Below the pieces are notes generated by a model, which was given only the letters and a program-made list of their open reading frames with translations, was not told the DNA's origin and searched no databases. DNA of 64,000 bases. Source: Sphingomonas sp. Root720. Its GTDB lineage: Bacteria; Pseudomonadota; Alphaproteobacteria; Sphingomonadales; Sphingomonadaceae. Positions 36,185 through 44,544 of the stretch are shown here, piece by piece; the first letter of the stretch is position 1; every line of letters starts with the position of its first letter. The position numbers and the translations under genes were made by a program. Location: the NCBI RefSeq assembly GCF_001428605.1, contig NZ_LMID01000010.1, positions 124,001 through 188,000 of the forward strand. Direction: 5' to 3'.

Positions 36185-36912
36185 TGGCGCCAGGCGAGGC
36201 ACATGGCCGGCTCGAAGGGCGCAGCGCGCTCGTCACCGGGGCGGGATCGGGAATCGGCGCCGCGACCGCGCGGCGGCTCGCTGCCGATGGCGCCCGCGTC
36301 TACCGTGTCGACCTCCAGGGCGAGGTCGACCGCCATGCCGACGTCACCGCGCCGGGAATCAACGCCGAGTTGGTGGCGGAGGCGGTCGCCCGCCACGGCG
36401 GACTCGACATCCTCGTCCCCTGCGCCGGCATCTCGGCCTTCCATCCGCTGGAAGGCCATGACGACGCCTATTTCGACCAGGTGATGGCGGTGAACGTCAC
36501 CGCCGTCTTCCGCCTGATCCGAGACGCGGTGCCCGCGCTGAAGCGATCGCCCCATGGCCGCATCGTCACGATCGGGTCGACGATGGCCAGCTTCGGCGAC
36601 GCGGGCCTCGTCGCCTATGGCGCCTCCAAGCATGCGGTGCTGGGCATGACCCGCTCGGTCGCCTGCGAGCTCGGGCCGTTCGGCATCACCGCCAACTGCC
36701 TGCAGCCCGGTGCGATCGAGACGCCGATGACCGCGCCGGCCTTCGCCGATATGCCCGAGTTCAGGGTCTATTGGGAGAAGAAGGCCGCGCTCGGCCGGCT
36801 CGGCCAACCCGAAGACATCGCGGACGTGATCGCCTTCCTCGCCTCGGACGATGCGCGCTTCTTCTCGGGCCAGGGCTTCTTCGTCGACGGCGGGGCGATG
36901 CAGCGGCAATAA
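36184..36912 (+). CDS. SDR family oxidoreductase
   Basis: A 242-residue short-chain dehydrogenase with ALVTGAGSGIGAATAR (14-29), catalytic Ser in IGSTMAS and AYGASKHA (Tyr-x3-Lys). The usual NNAG motif reads VPCAG here, so the active-site Asn after beta-4 is replaced. The sequence between beta-2 and alpha-3 is short. It is coupled to the MDR gene upstream and is followed by a strong terminator-like hairpin. Confidence 0.9.
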   Translation: MAPGEAHGRLEGRSALVTGAGSGIGAATARRLAADGARVYRVDLQGEVDRHADVTAPGINAELVAEAVARHGGLDILVPCAGISAFHPLEGHDDAYFDQVMAVNVTAVFRLIRDAVPALKRSPHGRIVTIGSTMASFGDAGLVAYGASKHAVLGMTRSVACELGPFGITANCLQPGAIETPMTAPAFADMPEFRVYWEKKAALGRLGQPEDIADVIAFLASDDARFFSGQGFFVDGGAMQRQ

Positions 36913-36928
36913 GCACGCCTTCCCGCGC

Positions 36929-37005
36929 CCGTTCGTCCCGAGCGACGTCGAGGAACGTTGGCGCGCGGAGACGTGTCTCGACTTCGCTCGACACGAACGG
37001 TTTTT
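36929..37005 (+). terminator. Long hairpin plus T-run after SDR; inverted copies of a dispersed repeat
   Basis: Arms 36929-36952 and 36977-37000 are inverted copies (21 of 24 positions match) of a CGTTCGTGTCGAGCGAAG-type repeat that I recognise as common in sphingomonad genomes. The right arm is followed directly by TTTTT (37001-37005), so the pair likely works as the terminator for the SDR transcript. Confidence 0.65.
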
Positions 37006-37030
37006 GTGGAGCACGCCTCCCCACCCGTCG

Positions 37031-37115
37031 CCCCAGCGAAGGCTGGGGTCCATGTCTCGCCAGCCAGACGACCATTGGGGGGAGAACAGACATGGATGCC
37101 GGCCTCCGCTGGCAT
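37031..37115. repeat. Two interspersed palindrome units
   Basis: CCCCAGC-N4-GCTGGGG (37031-37048) and ATGCCGGC-N4-GCTGGCAT (37096-37115, one G-T pair) resemble the ATGCCAGC units at 24.1 kb and the shorter copy at 18.4 kb. They fill the space between a plus-strand SDR terminator and a convergent VOC gene. Confidence 0.7.
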
Positions 37116-37129
37116 GATGATCCAGCGGT

Positions 37130-37630
37130 TCAGATCGGCTTCAACGCCTCGTTCGGATGGATCTCGATCAACTCGAAGACATTGCCGAACCAGTCGCGGC
37201 AATAGGTCGCCGAATAGCCGCTCTTGTTGCCCTGCGCGTCAACGGCGATCGTGCCGAGGTCGGGCGGCGCGTGGAAACGGATGCCCTCCGCCGACAGTCG
37301 GTCGTAGCAGGCCTGGATGTCCTCCACCTGCAGCGCGAAATGGGTATAGCCATGCTGGTTCACGCCGCGATCCGGGTCCTGCGGATCGGATCGCGGCGCA
37401 TGATATTCGAACACCTCGATCTGGGTGTTGCCCAGCCGGCAGATGAACTGGTCGGCGATGCTGCCTTCGAGCCCGATGACCGAGTCGATGAAAGGATTGT
37501 CGCGCCAGCTTAGTGGCTCCACCTCCTCCACCGCCCCGAGCAGATCGATGTAGAAGCGCCGCGCCTTCGCGAGGTCAGGGACCGACACCGCGATATGATG
37601 CACGTCCATAATGCCGGCGACCGCCGCCAT
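37130..37630 (-). CDS. VOC family protein (glyoxalase/dioxygenase-like)
   Basis: A 166-residue protein with HHIAVSVPDLAKARRFYIDLLGAVEEVEP near the N-terminus (His followed by the first metal-ligand strand), HFALQVEDIQACYDRL and FELIEIHPNEA at the end, a full one- or two-module VOC pattern with likely metal ligands His, His and Glu. Members include methylmalonyl-CoA epimerase and lyases. Start is uncertain between 37630 and 37609. It is directly downstream of an SDR (6 bases). Confidence 0.82.
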   Translation of the reverse strand: MAAVAGIMDVHHIAVSVPDLAKARRFYIDLLGAVEEVEPLSWRDNPFIDSVIGLEGSIADQFICRLGNTQIEVFEYHAPRSDPQDPDRGVNQHGYTHFALQVEDIQACYDRLSAEGIRFHAPPDLGTIAVDAQGNKSGYSATYCRDWFGNVFELIEIHPNEALKPI

Positions 37631-37635
37631 GGCGC

Positions 37636-38394
37636 TCAGAACTGGACGCGCTTGGTATAGCCGCCGTCGATCACGACATTGGTGCCGGTCGTGTAGGACG
37701 AAGCCGGGCTGGCGAGGAAGACCACCGTCTTCGCGACCTCCTCGGGCCCGCCCCAGCGGCCGAGCGCGAACTGCGCCTCCGTGGCGTCGTAGAGGCCCGG
37801 CATCGCGCCCTTGATCGCTTCCCAATTGCCGCCGGGAAAGGCGATCGGCCCGGGCGAGACCGCGTTGACCCTGATGCCCTTGGGGCCGAGCGCCTGGCCG
37901 AGCTGCTTGGCATAGACCAGCAACGCGCCCTTGATCGCATTATAGGCCTGCGGGACGATGAAGGTCTCGAGCGCCGCGGTGCTCGACATGAACACGATCG
38001 ACGCCGCGTCGGATGCTTCCAGATGAGGCTGCAACGTCTCGCAGCCGATAACCGTGCCCTTGACGTCGGCGTTGAAGCAGACGTCCCAGTCGCCGGTCGC
38101 ACCCTGCCCCGAGGAACTCGCGCCGGGAACGAAGATGTCGCAGCCGCCCAGCCGGTCGGCGGCCGAGTTCAGCCAGCCCGGATAAGCGGCGAGATCGGTC
38201 ATGTCGAAGGCCTCGCCGATCACCTTGCCGCCATGGCGCGACAATGACTTCACCGTCGCCTCGACCTGCTCGGCGTTGCGCGAGAAGAAAGCGACGTCGC
38301 AGCCCTCTTCGGCGAAGATTTCCAGCGCGGCGCGGCCGATGCCGCGGCTACCGCCCGTCAGGATGACCTTCTTGCCCTTGAGCCCGAGATCCAT
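37636..38394 (-). CDS. SDR family oxidoreductase
   Basis: A 252-residue short-chain dehydrogenase with VILTGGSRGIGRAALE (10-25), catalytic Ser in VFMSSTAAL, and YNAIK as the Tyr-x3-Lys pair. The NNAG position reads VPGASSSG, so that motif is diverged. The C-terminus (VIDGGYTKR) is normal. Ribosome-binding site GGAGGG lies just before ATG 38394. It forms a unit with the downstream VOC gene and is divergent from another SDR. Confidence 0.9.
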   Translation of the reverse strand: MDLGLKGKKVILTGGSRGIGRAALEIFAEEGCDVAFFSRNAEQVEATVKSLSRHGGKVIGEAFDMTDLAAYPGWLNSAADRLGGCDIFVPGASSSGQGATGDWDVCFNADVKGTVIGCETLQPHLEASDAASIVFMSSTAALETFIVPQAYNAIKGALLVYAKQLGQALGPKGIRVNAVSPGPIAFPGGNWEAIKGAMPGLYDATEAQFALGRWGGPEEVAKTVVFLASPASSYTTGTNVVIDGGYTKRVQF

Positions 38395-38429
38395 CTTTCC
38401 CTCCTATCCATTTCAGCGTTGCCTCGTTC

Positions 38430-38451
38430 TCCCTCCGCGCGCGCGGAGGGA
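38430..38451. promoter_or_regulatory. Perfect 22-bp palindrome between divergent SDR genes
   Basis: TCCCTCCGCGC (38430-38440) is directly followed by its exact complement GCGCGGAGGGA (38441-38451). It lies about 35 bases before the minus-strand SDR start and 76 bases before the plus-strand one. It may be an operator for divergent control or simply a GC-rich hairpin. Confidence 0.45.
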
Positions 38452-38527
38452 CCACTCGCCTTTTGATCAGGGCTGGGCCGGCCGCGACCGGTGCTAGCCC
38501 GGAGGCGAGAAGAAGGAGAGGGATAAC

Positions 38528-39334
38528 ATGGCGCGTCTCGCAGGCAGGAAAGCCGTCGTCCTTGGGGCCGGCAGCCCGGGCAACATGGGCCAGATCATCG
38601 CCCGACGCTTCCTGGCGGAAGGGGCCGAGGTGCTCGTTGCCGGCCGCAAGGCGCCGCCGCTCGCCGCCTTCGCCGCCGACACCGGCGCGGCCCATGCCCT
38701 GTGCGACATCACCGACGAGGCGAGCCTCGCCGCGCTGGCCGATGCCGCGATGGACGCGATGGGGGGGATCGACATCGCGGTCAACGCGACCGGCTGGGGC
38801 CTGCTCAAGCCCTTCCTCGACACCAGCCGCGACGAACTGGAGACGATGACCGCGCTACAGTTCATCGGCCCGTATCAATTCTACCAGGCCATGATCCGCA
38901 AGATGGGCACTGCGCATGGCGGTCGCGGCGGATCGATCATCCAGATCAGCTCGGCCACCGCGACGATCATGCTCAACGACCATGCCGCCTATATGGGCAC
39001 CAAGGCGGGGACCGACCATGTCATACGCTGCGTCGCGCACGAGTTCGGCAAGGAGGGCATCCGCGCCAATTCGATCTCGCCCGGATTGACCGACACTCCG
39101 ATGACCGCCGAGGCCAAGACCGTACCCGGCCTGTTCGAGGCCTTCCTGCCGGGCTATCCGCTCGGCCGGATCGGTTCGCCGGACGACATCGCCGCCGCCG
39201 CCGTGTTCCTCGCCAGCAACGAATGCTTCATGAGCGGCGAGAATCTCCAGGTGAACGGCGGCCTGACCCTCCGCCGCAACCCGACCAACGACGAGATTGC
39301 GGCGAGCGTGGCAAAGGCAACGGGGCAGGCCTGA
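38528..39334 (+). CDS. SDR family oxidoreductase
   Basis: A 268-residue short-chain dehydrogenase. The cofactor loop reads VVLGAGSPGNMGQIIARRF (atypical, resembling the enoyl-reductase branch), the NNAG position reads VNATG, and the catalytic residues are in IQISSATA and AYMGTKAG (Tyr-x3-Lys). ATG 38528 follows GAGAGGGAT. It may act on a larger or CoA-bound substrate, which is inference. The downstream acyl-CoA ligase gene is convergent. Confidence 0.88.
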   Translation: MARLAGRKAVVLGAGSPGNMGQIIARRFLAEGAEVLVAGRKAPPLAAFAADTGAAHALCDITDEASLAALADAAMDAMGGIDIAVNATGWGLLKPFLDTSRDELETMTALQFIGPYQFYQAMIRKMGTAHGGRGGSIIQISSATATIMLNDHAAYMGTKAGTDHVIRCVAHEFGKEGIRANSISPGLTDTPMTAEAKTVPGLFEAFLPGYPLGRIGSPDDIAAAAVFLASNECFMSGENLQVNGGLTLRRNPTNDEIAASVAKATGQA

Positions 39335-39372
39335 GCTTCGGGTCGAGCATCGGGCCTCCCCCCCTTTCTGCC

Positions 39373-41007
39373 TCAGTCGGCGACCTCGCCCAACCGCCGC
39401 TTCACGTCCTCGCGCAGCATGTCCTTGCGGATCTTGCCCGATGCGGTGCGGGGGAAATCGTCGACGAACAGGAACAGCTCGGGAATCTTCTGCTTCGCGA
39501 GCCCGCTGTCGGCGACATGCCTCGCGAGGTCGGCGACGGACGGCGGCTCGCCGTCGGCGATCACATAGGCGCAGATGCCTTCACCCAGCCGGTCGTGCGG
39601 CATGGCGACGACGCTCGCCTCGCGCACCCTGCCGTGCGCGTGGAGGACGTCCTCGATCTCCTTGGCGCTGATATTCTCGCCGCCGCGGATGATCAGGTCC
39701 TTCTTGCGGCCGGTGACGGTAATCGCGCCCTCGGGCGACAGCACGCCCAGGTCGCCGGTGCGGAAATAGCCATCGGGCGTGATTGCCTCGGCAGTCTGCG
39801 ACTGGTCGGCATAGCCCATCATCATGCCCGGCCCCCGCGCGAGGATCTCGCCCTCCAGCCCGGCGGCCACGTCGCGGTCGTCGGCGTCGACGATCCGCAC
39901 CGCATAGTCGACCACCGCGCCGTCGGTCGTCGCGGCGAGATGGGGATCGTCGGGCCAACCGAAGGTGACGAGCGGCACTTCCGACGCGCCGAATACCCGG
40001 AAGGGACGGCAGTTGTCGAAGGCCGCGCTTGCCGCCGGGATGAGGTCGGCGGGGACGGCGGCACCGCCACAGGCGAAGAAGCGGAAGGAGGGCAGCCGGT
40101 TGCCCGCCGCCCGCGCCGCCGCCGCCAGCTCGACCAGGAAGGGCGTCGCCGCGACGGTACCGATCAGGCCGTACCGATCGATCAGCTCCAGCGCCGCCAC
40201 CGCGTTCCAGCTTTCCATCAGCACCGTCCGCGTGCCCCACACCAGCGGCATCTCCAGGCCGTTGGCATAGCCCGAGACATGGGTGACCGGCGACGGCATC
40301 AGGGTCGCCTCGCCCTGGCCGATGCCCCAATGCGCGGCGCTCATCCGCAGGATGCGCTGGAGCGTGACATGGCTGTGCAGCACGCCCTTGGGCCGCCCGG
40401 TGGTACCCGAGGTATAGAGCACCATCTTGACGCCCAGGGGATCGACCTGCGGCCGCCGGAAATTGCCATGCCGCCCTTCGGCGACGAGCGCGGCATAGTC
40501 GTCCGCCCCCTCGCCCCGCACGGTGAAGACATGCTCGAGCGACGGCAGCGAGGCGCGCACCCGCCCCGCCATCGTCGCGAAATCATAGCCGCGGAAACTC
40601 GAGGCGACGAAGAAGGCGCGTGCGCGGCAATCGCCCAGCATCTGCATGACCTCATGGTCGCGGTAGATCGGTACGATCGGATTGACGACCAGGCCCGACA
40701 TAGCGGCGGCGAGGTTGATCACCGCGGCCTCGCCCCAGTTCGGCACCTGGAAGGCGACGACGTCGCCGGGGCGCAGTCCGCGCGCAGATAGCGCCGCCGA
40801 CAGGGCCTCGGCCGCGACGAGCAATTGTTCGCGGGTCATCGTCGATTCGCCGTCGATCAGCGCGACGAAACCGGGGTCGGCGGCGGTCAGCTCGATCGCG
40901 AGATCGGCGATCGTCCGGGAATCCCAGACGCCCGAATCCGCGAATGGCCGCTGATGCGGGGCGGGAATGTCGAGCCAGGCCCAGGGCGGATCGCGTCTGT
41001 CGTTCAT
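39373..41007 (-). CDS. AMP-dependent acyl-CoA synthetase/ligase
   Basis: A 544-residue ANL-superfamily ligase: P-loop YTSGTTGRPKG near residue 196, YFRTGDLG near the hinge, and TASGKIRKDML near the C-terminus with the catalytic Lys. Such enzymes activate a carboxylic acid via an adenylate to its CoA thioester. The gap between loops and the presence of MPSPVTHVSGYAN fits medium-chain, aromatic or alicyclic acid ligases. The start at 41007 is chosen because the frame upstream lies antisense to the Rieske gene and is not ligase-like. Confidence 0.92.
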   Translation of the reverse strand: MNDRRDPPWAWLDIPAPHQRPFADSGVWDSRTIADLAIELTAADPGFVALIDGESTMTREQLLVAAEALSAALSARGLRPGDVVAFQVPNWGEAAVINLAAAMSGLVVNPIVPIYRDHEVMQMLGDCRARAFFVASSFRGYDFATMAGRVRASLPSLEHVFTVRGEGADDYAALVAEGRHGNFRRPQVDPLGVKMVLYTSGTTGRPKGVLHSHVTLQRILRMSAAHWGIGQGEATLMPSPVTHVSGYANGLEMPLVWGTRTVLMESWNAVAALELIDRYGLIGTVAATPFLVELAAAARAAGNRLPSFRFFACGGAAVPADLIPAASAAFDNCRPFRVFGASEVPLVTFGWPDDPHLAATTDGAVVDYAVRIVDADDRDVAAGLEGEILARGPGMMMGYADQSQTAEAITPDGYFRTGDLGVLSPEGAITVTGRKKDLIIRGGENISAKEIEDVLHAHGRVREASVVAMPHDRLGEGICAYVIADGEPPSVADLARHVADSGLAKQKIPELFLFVDDFPRTASGKIRKDMLREDVKRRLGEVAD

Positions 41008-41036
41008 CGCCGAAGGGTGCCGTCCCGGAGGCGCCC

Positions 41037-41074
41037 GGCCAATTGGCCAAAAGGCGAGGAACCTGTCACCTGTC
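41037..41074. promoter_or_regulatory. Palindrome and tandem ACCTGTC before the Rieske oxygenase
   Basis: GGCCAATTGGCC (41037-41048) is a perfect 12-bp palindrome, and ACCTGTC is repeated directly at 41061-41067 and 41068-41074. Both lie between the divergent ligase and Rieske oxygenase genes and are plausible regulatory sites. ACAGGT/ACCTGT recurs in several other promoter regions of the cluster. Confidence 0.4.
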
Positions 41075-41139
41075 CCAGCTTGTCGTCCCTCTCTCGCTTT
41101 GCTCAACTCCCTGCAAAGATCGCTGCTCGGGAGATGGCT

Positions 41140-42318
41140 GTGGACCGCGTACAGAATATCGGCGACGTCGCCGAAACGATGCTCGACTATGTCGAGAACA
41201 ACAAGACCTACCTGACCGGCACGACCATGAAGGTCCCGACCAGCAGCTATACCGATCCCGACCAATGGCGCGCCGAAATGGAGCTTGTGTTCATGCGCGT
41301 GCCGCTTCTGCTGGCCTTCACCGCCGAATTGCCCCGTCCGGGCGACTTCAAGGCGATGGACGCGATGGGGAAGCCGGTGCTGATCAACCGCGACAAGGCG
41401 GGCAAAGTCCGCGCCTTCCTCAACGTCTGCTCGCATCGCGGCGCGCCGGTGGCGCCCGAGGGCCATGGCAACTGCCCGCGCTTCACCTGCAAATATCACG
41501 GCTGGACCTTCGGTCAGGACGGCAAGTTGCTGGCAGTGTCCGAGGCGAGCAAGTTCGGCGAGGTCTCCAAGGTCGAGCGCGGCCTGCGCGAACTGCCCTG
41601 CGAGGAACGGGCGGGGATGATCTTCGTCTGCCTGACGCCGAACGCCCCGATCAACCTCGACGATCATTTCCGCGGCTATCTCGAGGATTTCGAGGCGCTG
41701 GACTTCGACAGATGGTCCTATCTCGGCTCGCGCGTGATCGAGGGCGCCAACTGGAAGATCGCCTTCGACGGCTATCTCGAAGGCTATCATTTCGCGTCGC
41801 TCCACCCGACGACGATCTTTCCCCGCACCCCGTCCAACTGCACCCATTATGAGGGCTTCGGCCCCAATATCCGCATCGGCTTCCCGCAGCGGCGGATCGC
41901 CGAGGCGCTGCGCGACGTGCCACGCGAAAAGTGGGGGACGCAGGAGAATAACGGCTTCGATTTCGTCCGGATCTTCTTTCCGAACGTGTCGATCTTCATC
42001 GCCCCCGAGATTACCCAGATCGCCCAGCTGTTCCCGGGGCCGACGCCCGACCGCAACCGCACCGTCCTCAACTATCTGCGACGCGAGGCGCCGAAGGACG
42101 ATGCCGACCGCGCCAATATCGAGACGATGATCGATTTCTTCCGGGACGTGACCTACACCGAGGACTACGTCATCGGCCTGGAGATCCAGAAGGGACTGGA
42201 AACCGCCGCGCACGACGATCTGGTGTTCGGCCGCAACGAGCGCGGCAACCAGTATTTCCACGAATGGCTCAACTGGTACCTTCAGGACGATCCCGACCTT
42301 CCCGAGCCGGTGATGTAG
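41140..42318 (+). CDS. Rieske oxygenase alpha subunit (Glu-bridged type)
   Basis: A 392-residue oxygenase component. Rieske cluster: Cys97-x-His99 (CSHRGAP) and Cys117-x2-His120 (CKYHGW). Mononuclear iron ligands: His217 and His222 in EGYHFASLH, with Glu214 at the position that is Asp205 in naphthalene dioxygenase, linking the two centres. No beta subunit gene is adjacent, so it is probably an alpha3-type mono- or demethylase/hydroxylase. GTG 41140 is chosen because GGGAG (41129-41133) is 6 bases from it, whereas ATG 41134 abuts that site. It is coupled to a TIM barrel gene 10 bases downstream. Confidence 0.92.
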   Translation: MDRVQNIGDVAETMLDYVENNKTYLTGTTMKVPTSSYTDPDQWRAEMELVFMRVPLLLAFTAELPRPGDFKAMDAMGKPVLINRDKAGKVRAFLNVCSHRGAPVAPEGHGNCPRFTCKYHGWTFGQDGKLLAVSEASKFGEVSKVERGLRELPCEERAGMIFVCLTPNAPINLDDHFRGYLEDFEALDFDRWSYLGSRVIEGANWKIAFDGYLEGYHFASLHPTTIFPRTPSNCTHYEGFGPNIRIGFPQRRIAEALRDVPREKWGTQENNGFDFVRIFFPNVSIFIAPEITQIAQLFPGPTPDRNRTVLNYLRREAPKDDADRANIETMIDFFRDVTYTEDYVIGLEIQKGLETAAHDDLVFGRNERGNQYFHEWLNWYLQDDPDLPEPVM

Positions 42319-42328
42319 GAGGCGGATC

Positions 42329-43120
42329 CTGAACCCGATCTCGCTCGCCTCGGGCGTCGTGCCCGAGTTCGGTCCGGTCGACACGATCCGCGCGGCGGCG
42401 GCCGGCGGCTTCGACGCGGTCGGCCTGTGGATCGAACCGGCCGACTGGACCGCGCCGCTGTTCCGCGAGGTCCGCGCCGCGCTGGCCGATACCGGCCTGC
42501 CGCTGCTCGACGTCGAGGTGATCTGGCTGAAGCCCGACAGCGCGATGGACGACCATCGCCGCACGATCGACATCGGCGCGGAGCTGGGCGCCGCCAACGT
42601 CCTGTGCGTGTCGTCGGACCCCGATCCGGGCGCGACGGCGACGCGCCTGGCCGACCTGTGCCGCCACGCCGAGGGCAGCCGCATGCGGGTCGCGCTCGAG
42701 TTCGGCATCTTCACCGAGGTGAAGGATCTCCCCGCCGCGCTCGCCATTCTCGATCGGGTCGGCCATCCGCAGCGCGCCCTGCTGCTCGATCCGATCCATG
42801 TCGACCGGTCGGGAACGCCGTTCGAGGCGCTGGCGGCGGTCGACCGTGCCCTGCTGCCCTATGCGCAGATTTGCGACGCTCCCGCCCACCGCCCCGACCC
42901 GGCCGATTTCGACGCGGTAATCGTCGACGCGATCGACCTGCGCGAGCAATGTGGCGACGGCGCGCTGCCGCTCGACATCTTCCACCGCGCGCTGCCGGCG
43001 GGCATCCCGCTCAGCGTCGAGCTGCGGTCGAAGGCGCTGCGGGACTCTTATCCCGATGCCGACGCCAGGGCGCGCGTCGTGGCGGAGGCGACCCGGCGGT
43101 GGTTGAAGGCGGCCGGCTGA
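42329..43120 (+). CDS. Xylose-isomerase-like TIM barrel protein (CTG start)
   Basis: A 263-residue protein of the sugar phosphate isomerase/epimerase (AP_endonuc_2) superfamily: ISLASGVVPEFGPVDTIRAAAAGGFDAVGLWIE, then VALEFGIFTEV and LLLDPIHVDRSG, with acidic and His residues at the ends of beta strands that could bind a metal. The first in-frame ATG or GTG lies within the first beta strand (GTG 42359), but AGGAGG (42317-42322) is spaced exactly 6 bases from a CTG at 42329, which restores the complete strand. Substrate unknown; close spacing to the Rieske gene suggests a shared pathway. Confidence 0.8.
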   Translation: MNPISLASGVVPEFGPVDTIRAAAAGGFDAVGLWIEPADWTAPLFREVRAALADTGLPLLDVEVIWLKPDSAMDDHRRTIDIGAELGAANVLCVSSDPDPGATATRLADLCRHAEGSRMRVALEFGIFTEVKDLPAALAILDRVGHPQRALLLDPIHVDRSGTPFEALAAVDRALLPYAQICDAPAHRPDPADFDAVIVDAIDLREQCGDGALPLDIFHRALPAGIPLSVELRSKALRDSYPDADARARVVAEATRRWLKAAG

Positions 43121-43139
43121 AGCTCCGCGTCGCCGCCCC

Positions 43140-43826
43140 TCACCAGGCGTGCGGCTCGCCGTTCCATTTGTAGAAATCGCCGCTCTTCTCCAGCGTCCAG
43201 CCCTCGGCGAGCTTGCGGATGCCGCTGGCGCTCTCCTGCGGGGTGATGTCGGCACCGGGGCCGCCCATGTCGGTCTGGACATAGCCGGGGTGGATGATGC
43301 CGACGACGATCCCGCGTCCCTTCAGGTCGATCGCGACCGAGCGCATCATCCGGCCGAGCCCGGCCTTGGCGGCGGCATAGGCATAATAGCCGCCATAGGG
43401 CCAGGTGGATGAAGCGAGCTGGCTGGAGAAGTTGATCACCTTCGATCCCGCGCCCATCCGCGGCAGGAAGGCCTGGAGTACGCGCATCGGCCCCTTCAGC
43501 ATGATGTCGATCGCCTCGTCGAAGGCGTCCCAGTCGGTGCTGTCGAGCTCGGGGCCGGGGATGCCGAGCACCCCCGCGACGTTATAGAGGATGTCGATCG
43601 GCGCATCGCCGGTCGAAGCGGCGCCGGCCCCGATCGATGCCGCATCGCTCACGTCCATCCGATGGACACTGAGCCGGCCGTCGGCACCGGCCGTCAGAGC
43701 CTCGAGCGCCGTCGAACCGCCCGGATCGCGGAGCAGCGCGAAGACGCGGTCGCCCGCCGCCAGGTGCTGCCGGGTCAGTTCCAGCCCAAGGCCACGCCCG
43801 GCGCCGGTGATCGCGATGTTCGCCAT
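43140..43826 (-). CDS. SDR family oxidoreductase (C-factor/carbonyl-reductase-like)
   Basis: A 228-residue short-chain dehydrogenase with IAITGAGRGLGLELTRQ (4-20), NVAG at the NNAG position, Ser in INFSSQLASS and YAYAAAKAG (Tyr-x3-Lys). It is shorter than classical SDRs and resembles the csgA/carbonyl-reductase group. It begins four bases after the TetR gene stop with its ribosome-binding site AAGGAT overlapping that end, so both are co-transcribed. It may be a direct target of that regulator. Confidence 0.88.
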   Translation of the reverse strand: MANIAITGAGRGLGLELTRQHLAAGDRVFALLRDPGGSTALEALTAGADGRLSVHRMDVSDAASIGAGAASTGDAPIDILYNVAGVLGIPGPELDSTDWDAFDEAIDIMLKGPMRVLQAFLPRMGAGSKVINFSSQLASSTWPYGGYYAYAAAKAGLGRMMRSVAIDLKGRGIVVGIIHPGYVQTDMGGPGADITPQESASGIRKLAEGWTLEKSGDFYKWNGEPHAW

Positions 43827-43830
43827 ATGC

Positions 43831-44544
43831 TTATCCTTCCTCAGTCGGGCATTCCGCCCTTGTTCGCGGCGTATCGTGCAGCCGCCGGTTGACCGCGCGG
43901 ACCAGATTGCGGACCCGCTCCAGCCGTTCCTCGCCGAACGCCGGGCGCTGGAGCAGCAGCCCGAGATGCGCGGCGATGGTAAAATCGTTGGCGAGCTGCA
44001 TCGCCTCCCAATGGGCCTCCCATTGCGGATGGAAGCGGATCATCTCCTGCCGCCACAGCGCGTCGTAGCGGCGCAGCGCGGGTTCGAGCAGCTGGTCGAG
44101 CTCGGGATCGGTGCGGGCCGCGACCGCCAGCTCGACATAGGCGGCATATTCGCGCGTCTCGACGCTCTTCCAGTGGAGGTCGCTGCCTATCTCGACGAGC
44201 GCCTCCTCGCCCTGTCCGGCGCCGTGCGCGGCCAGCGCCGCGGCATAGGCGGCGAGGAAATCGGCGAGCCGCTTGTGGAAGACATGGTCGACGAGGCCCG
44301 CGACCAGCTCCATGCGGGTCGCGAAATGATGGTGCATCGCGCCGCGCGACACCCCGGCGCGCTCGGCGACCAGACTGGCCGACAGGCCGCCATGGCCGCG
44401 CTCGACGAGGCAATCGATCCCGGCCTCGAGCATGGCGAGGCGCGTCCGCGCGCTCTTCCGCTGCTGCCAGCGGACCGGCCCCTCGGCCTCCAAGGCTGGG
44501 CCCGTCTCCCGCTCCGGCGGGCGCGTGGCCGTCATGTTCCTCAT
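43831..44544 (-). CDS. TetR-family transcriptional regulator
   Basis: A 237-residue regulator with an N-terminal HTH (LSASLVAERAGVSRGAMHHHF) and an all-helical ligand-binding domain containing the tail AHWEAMQLANDF. TetR repressors dissociate from operators when bound by pathway intermediates. ATG 44544 is taken; TTG 44568 and ATG 44535 are alternatives. It is divergent from a Rieske oxygenase gene, and a 28-bp palindrome in the shared promoter is its most likely binding site. Confidence 0.88.
   Translation of the reverse strand: MRNMTATRPPERETGPALEAEGPVRWQQRKSARTRLAMLEAGIDCLVERGHGGLSASLVAERAGVSRGAMHHHFATRMELVAGLVDHVFHKRLADFLAAYAAALAAHGAGQGEEALVEIGSDLHWKSVETREYAAYVELAVAARTDPELDQLLEPALRRYDALWRQEMIRFHPQWEAHWEAMQLANDFTIAAHLGLLLQRPAFGEERLERVRNLVRAVNRRLHDTPRTRAECPTEEG

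Noticed and set aside
39373-42747. Reading the acyl-CoA ligase as a 1124-residue fusion
   Set aside because: The extra N-terminal 580 residues lie antisense to the Rieske oxygenase gene and have no ligase-related sequence. The standard ligase start at 41007 gives a complete enzyme.
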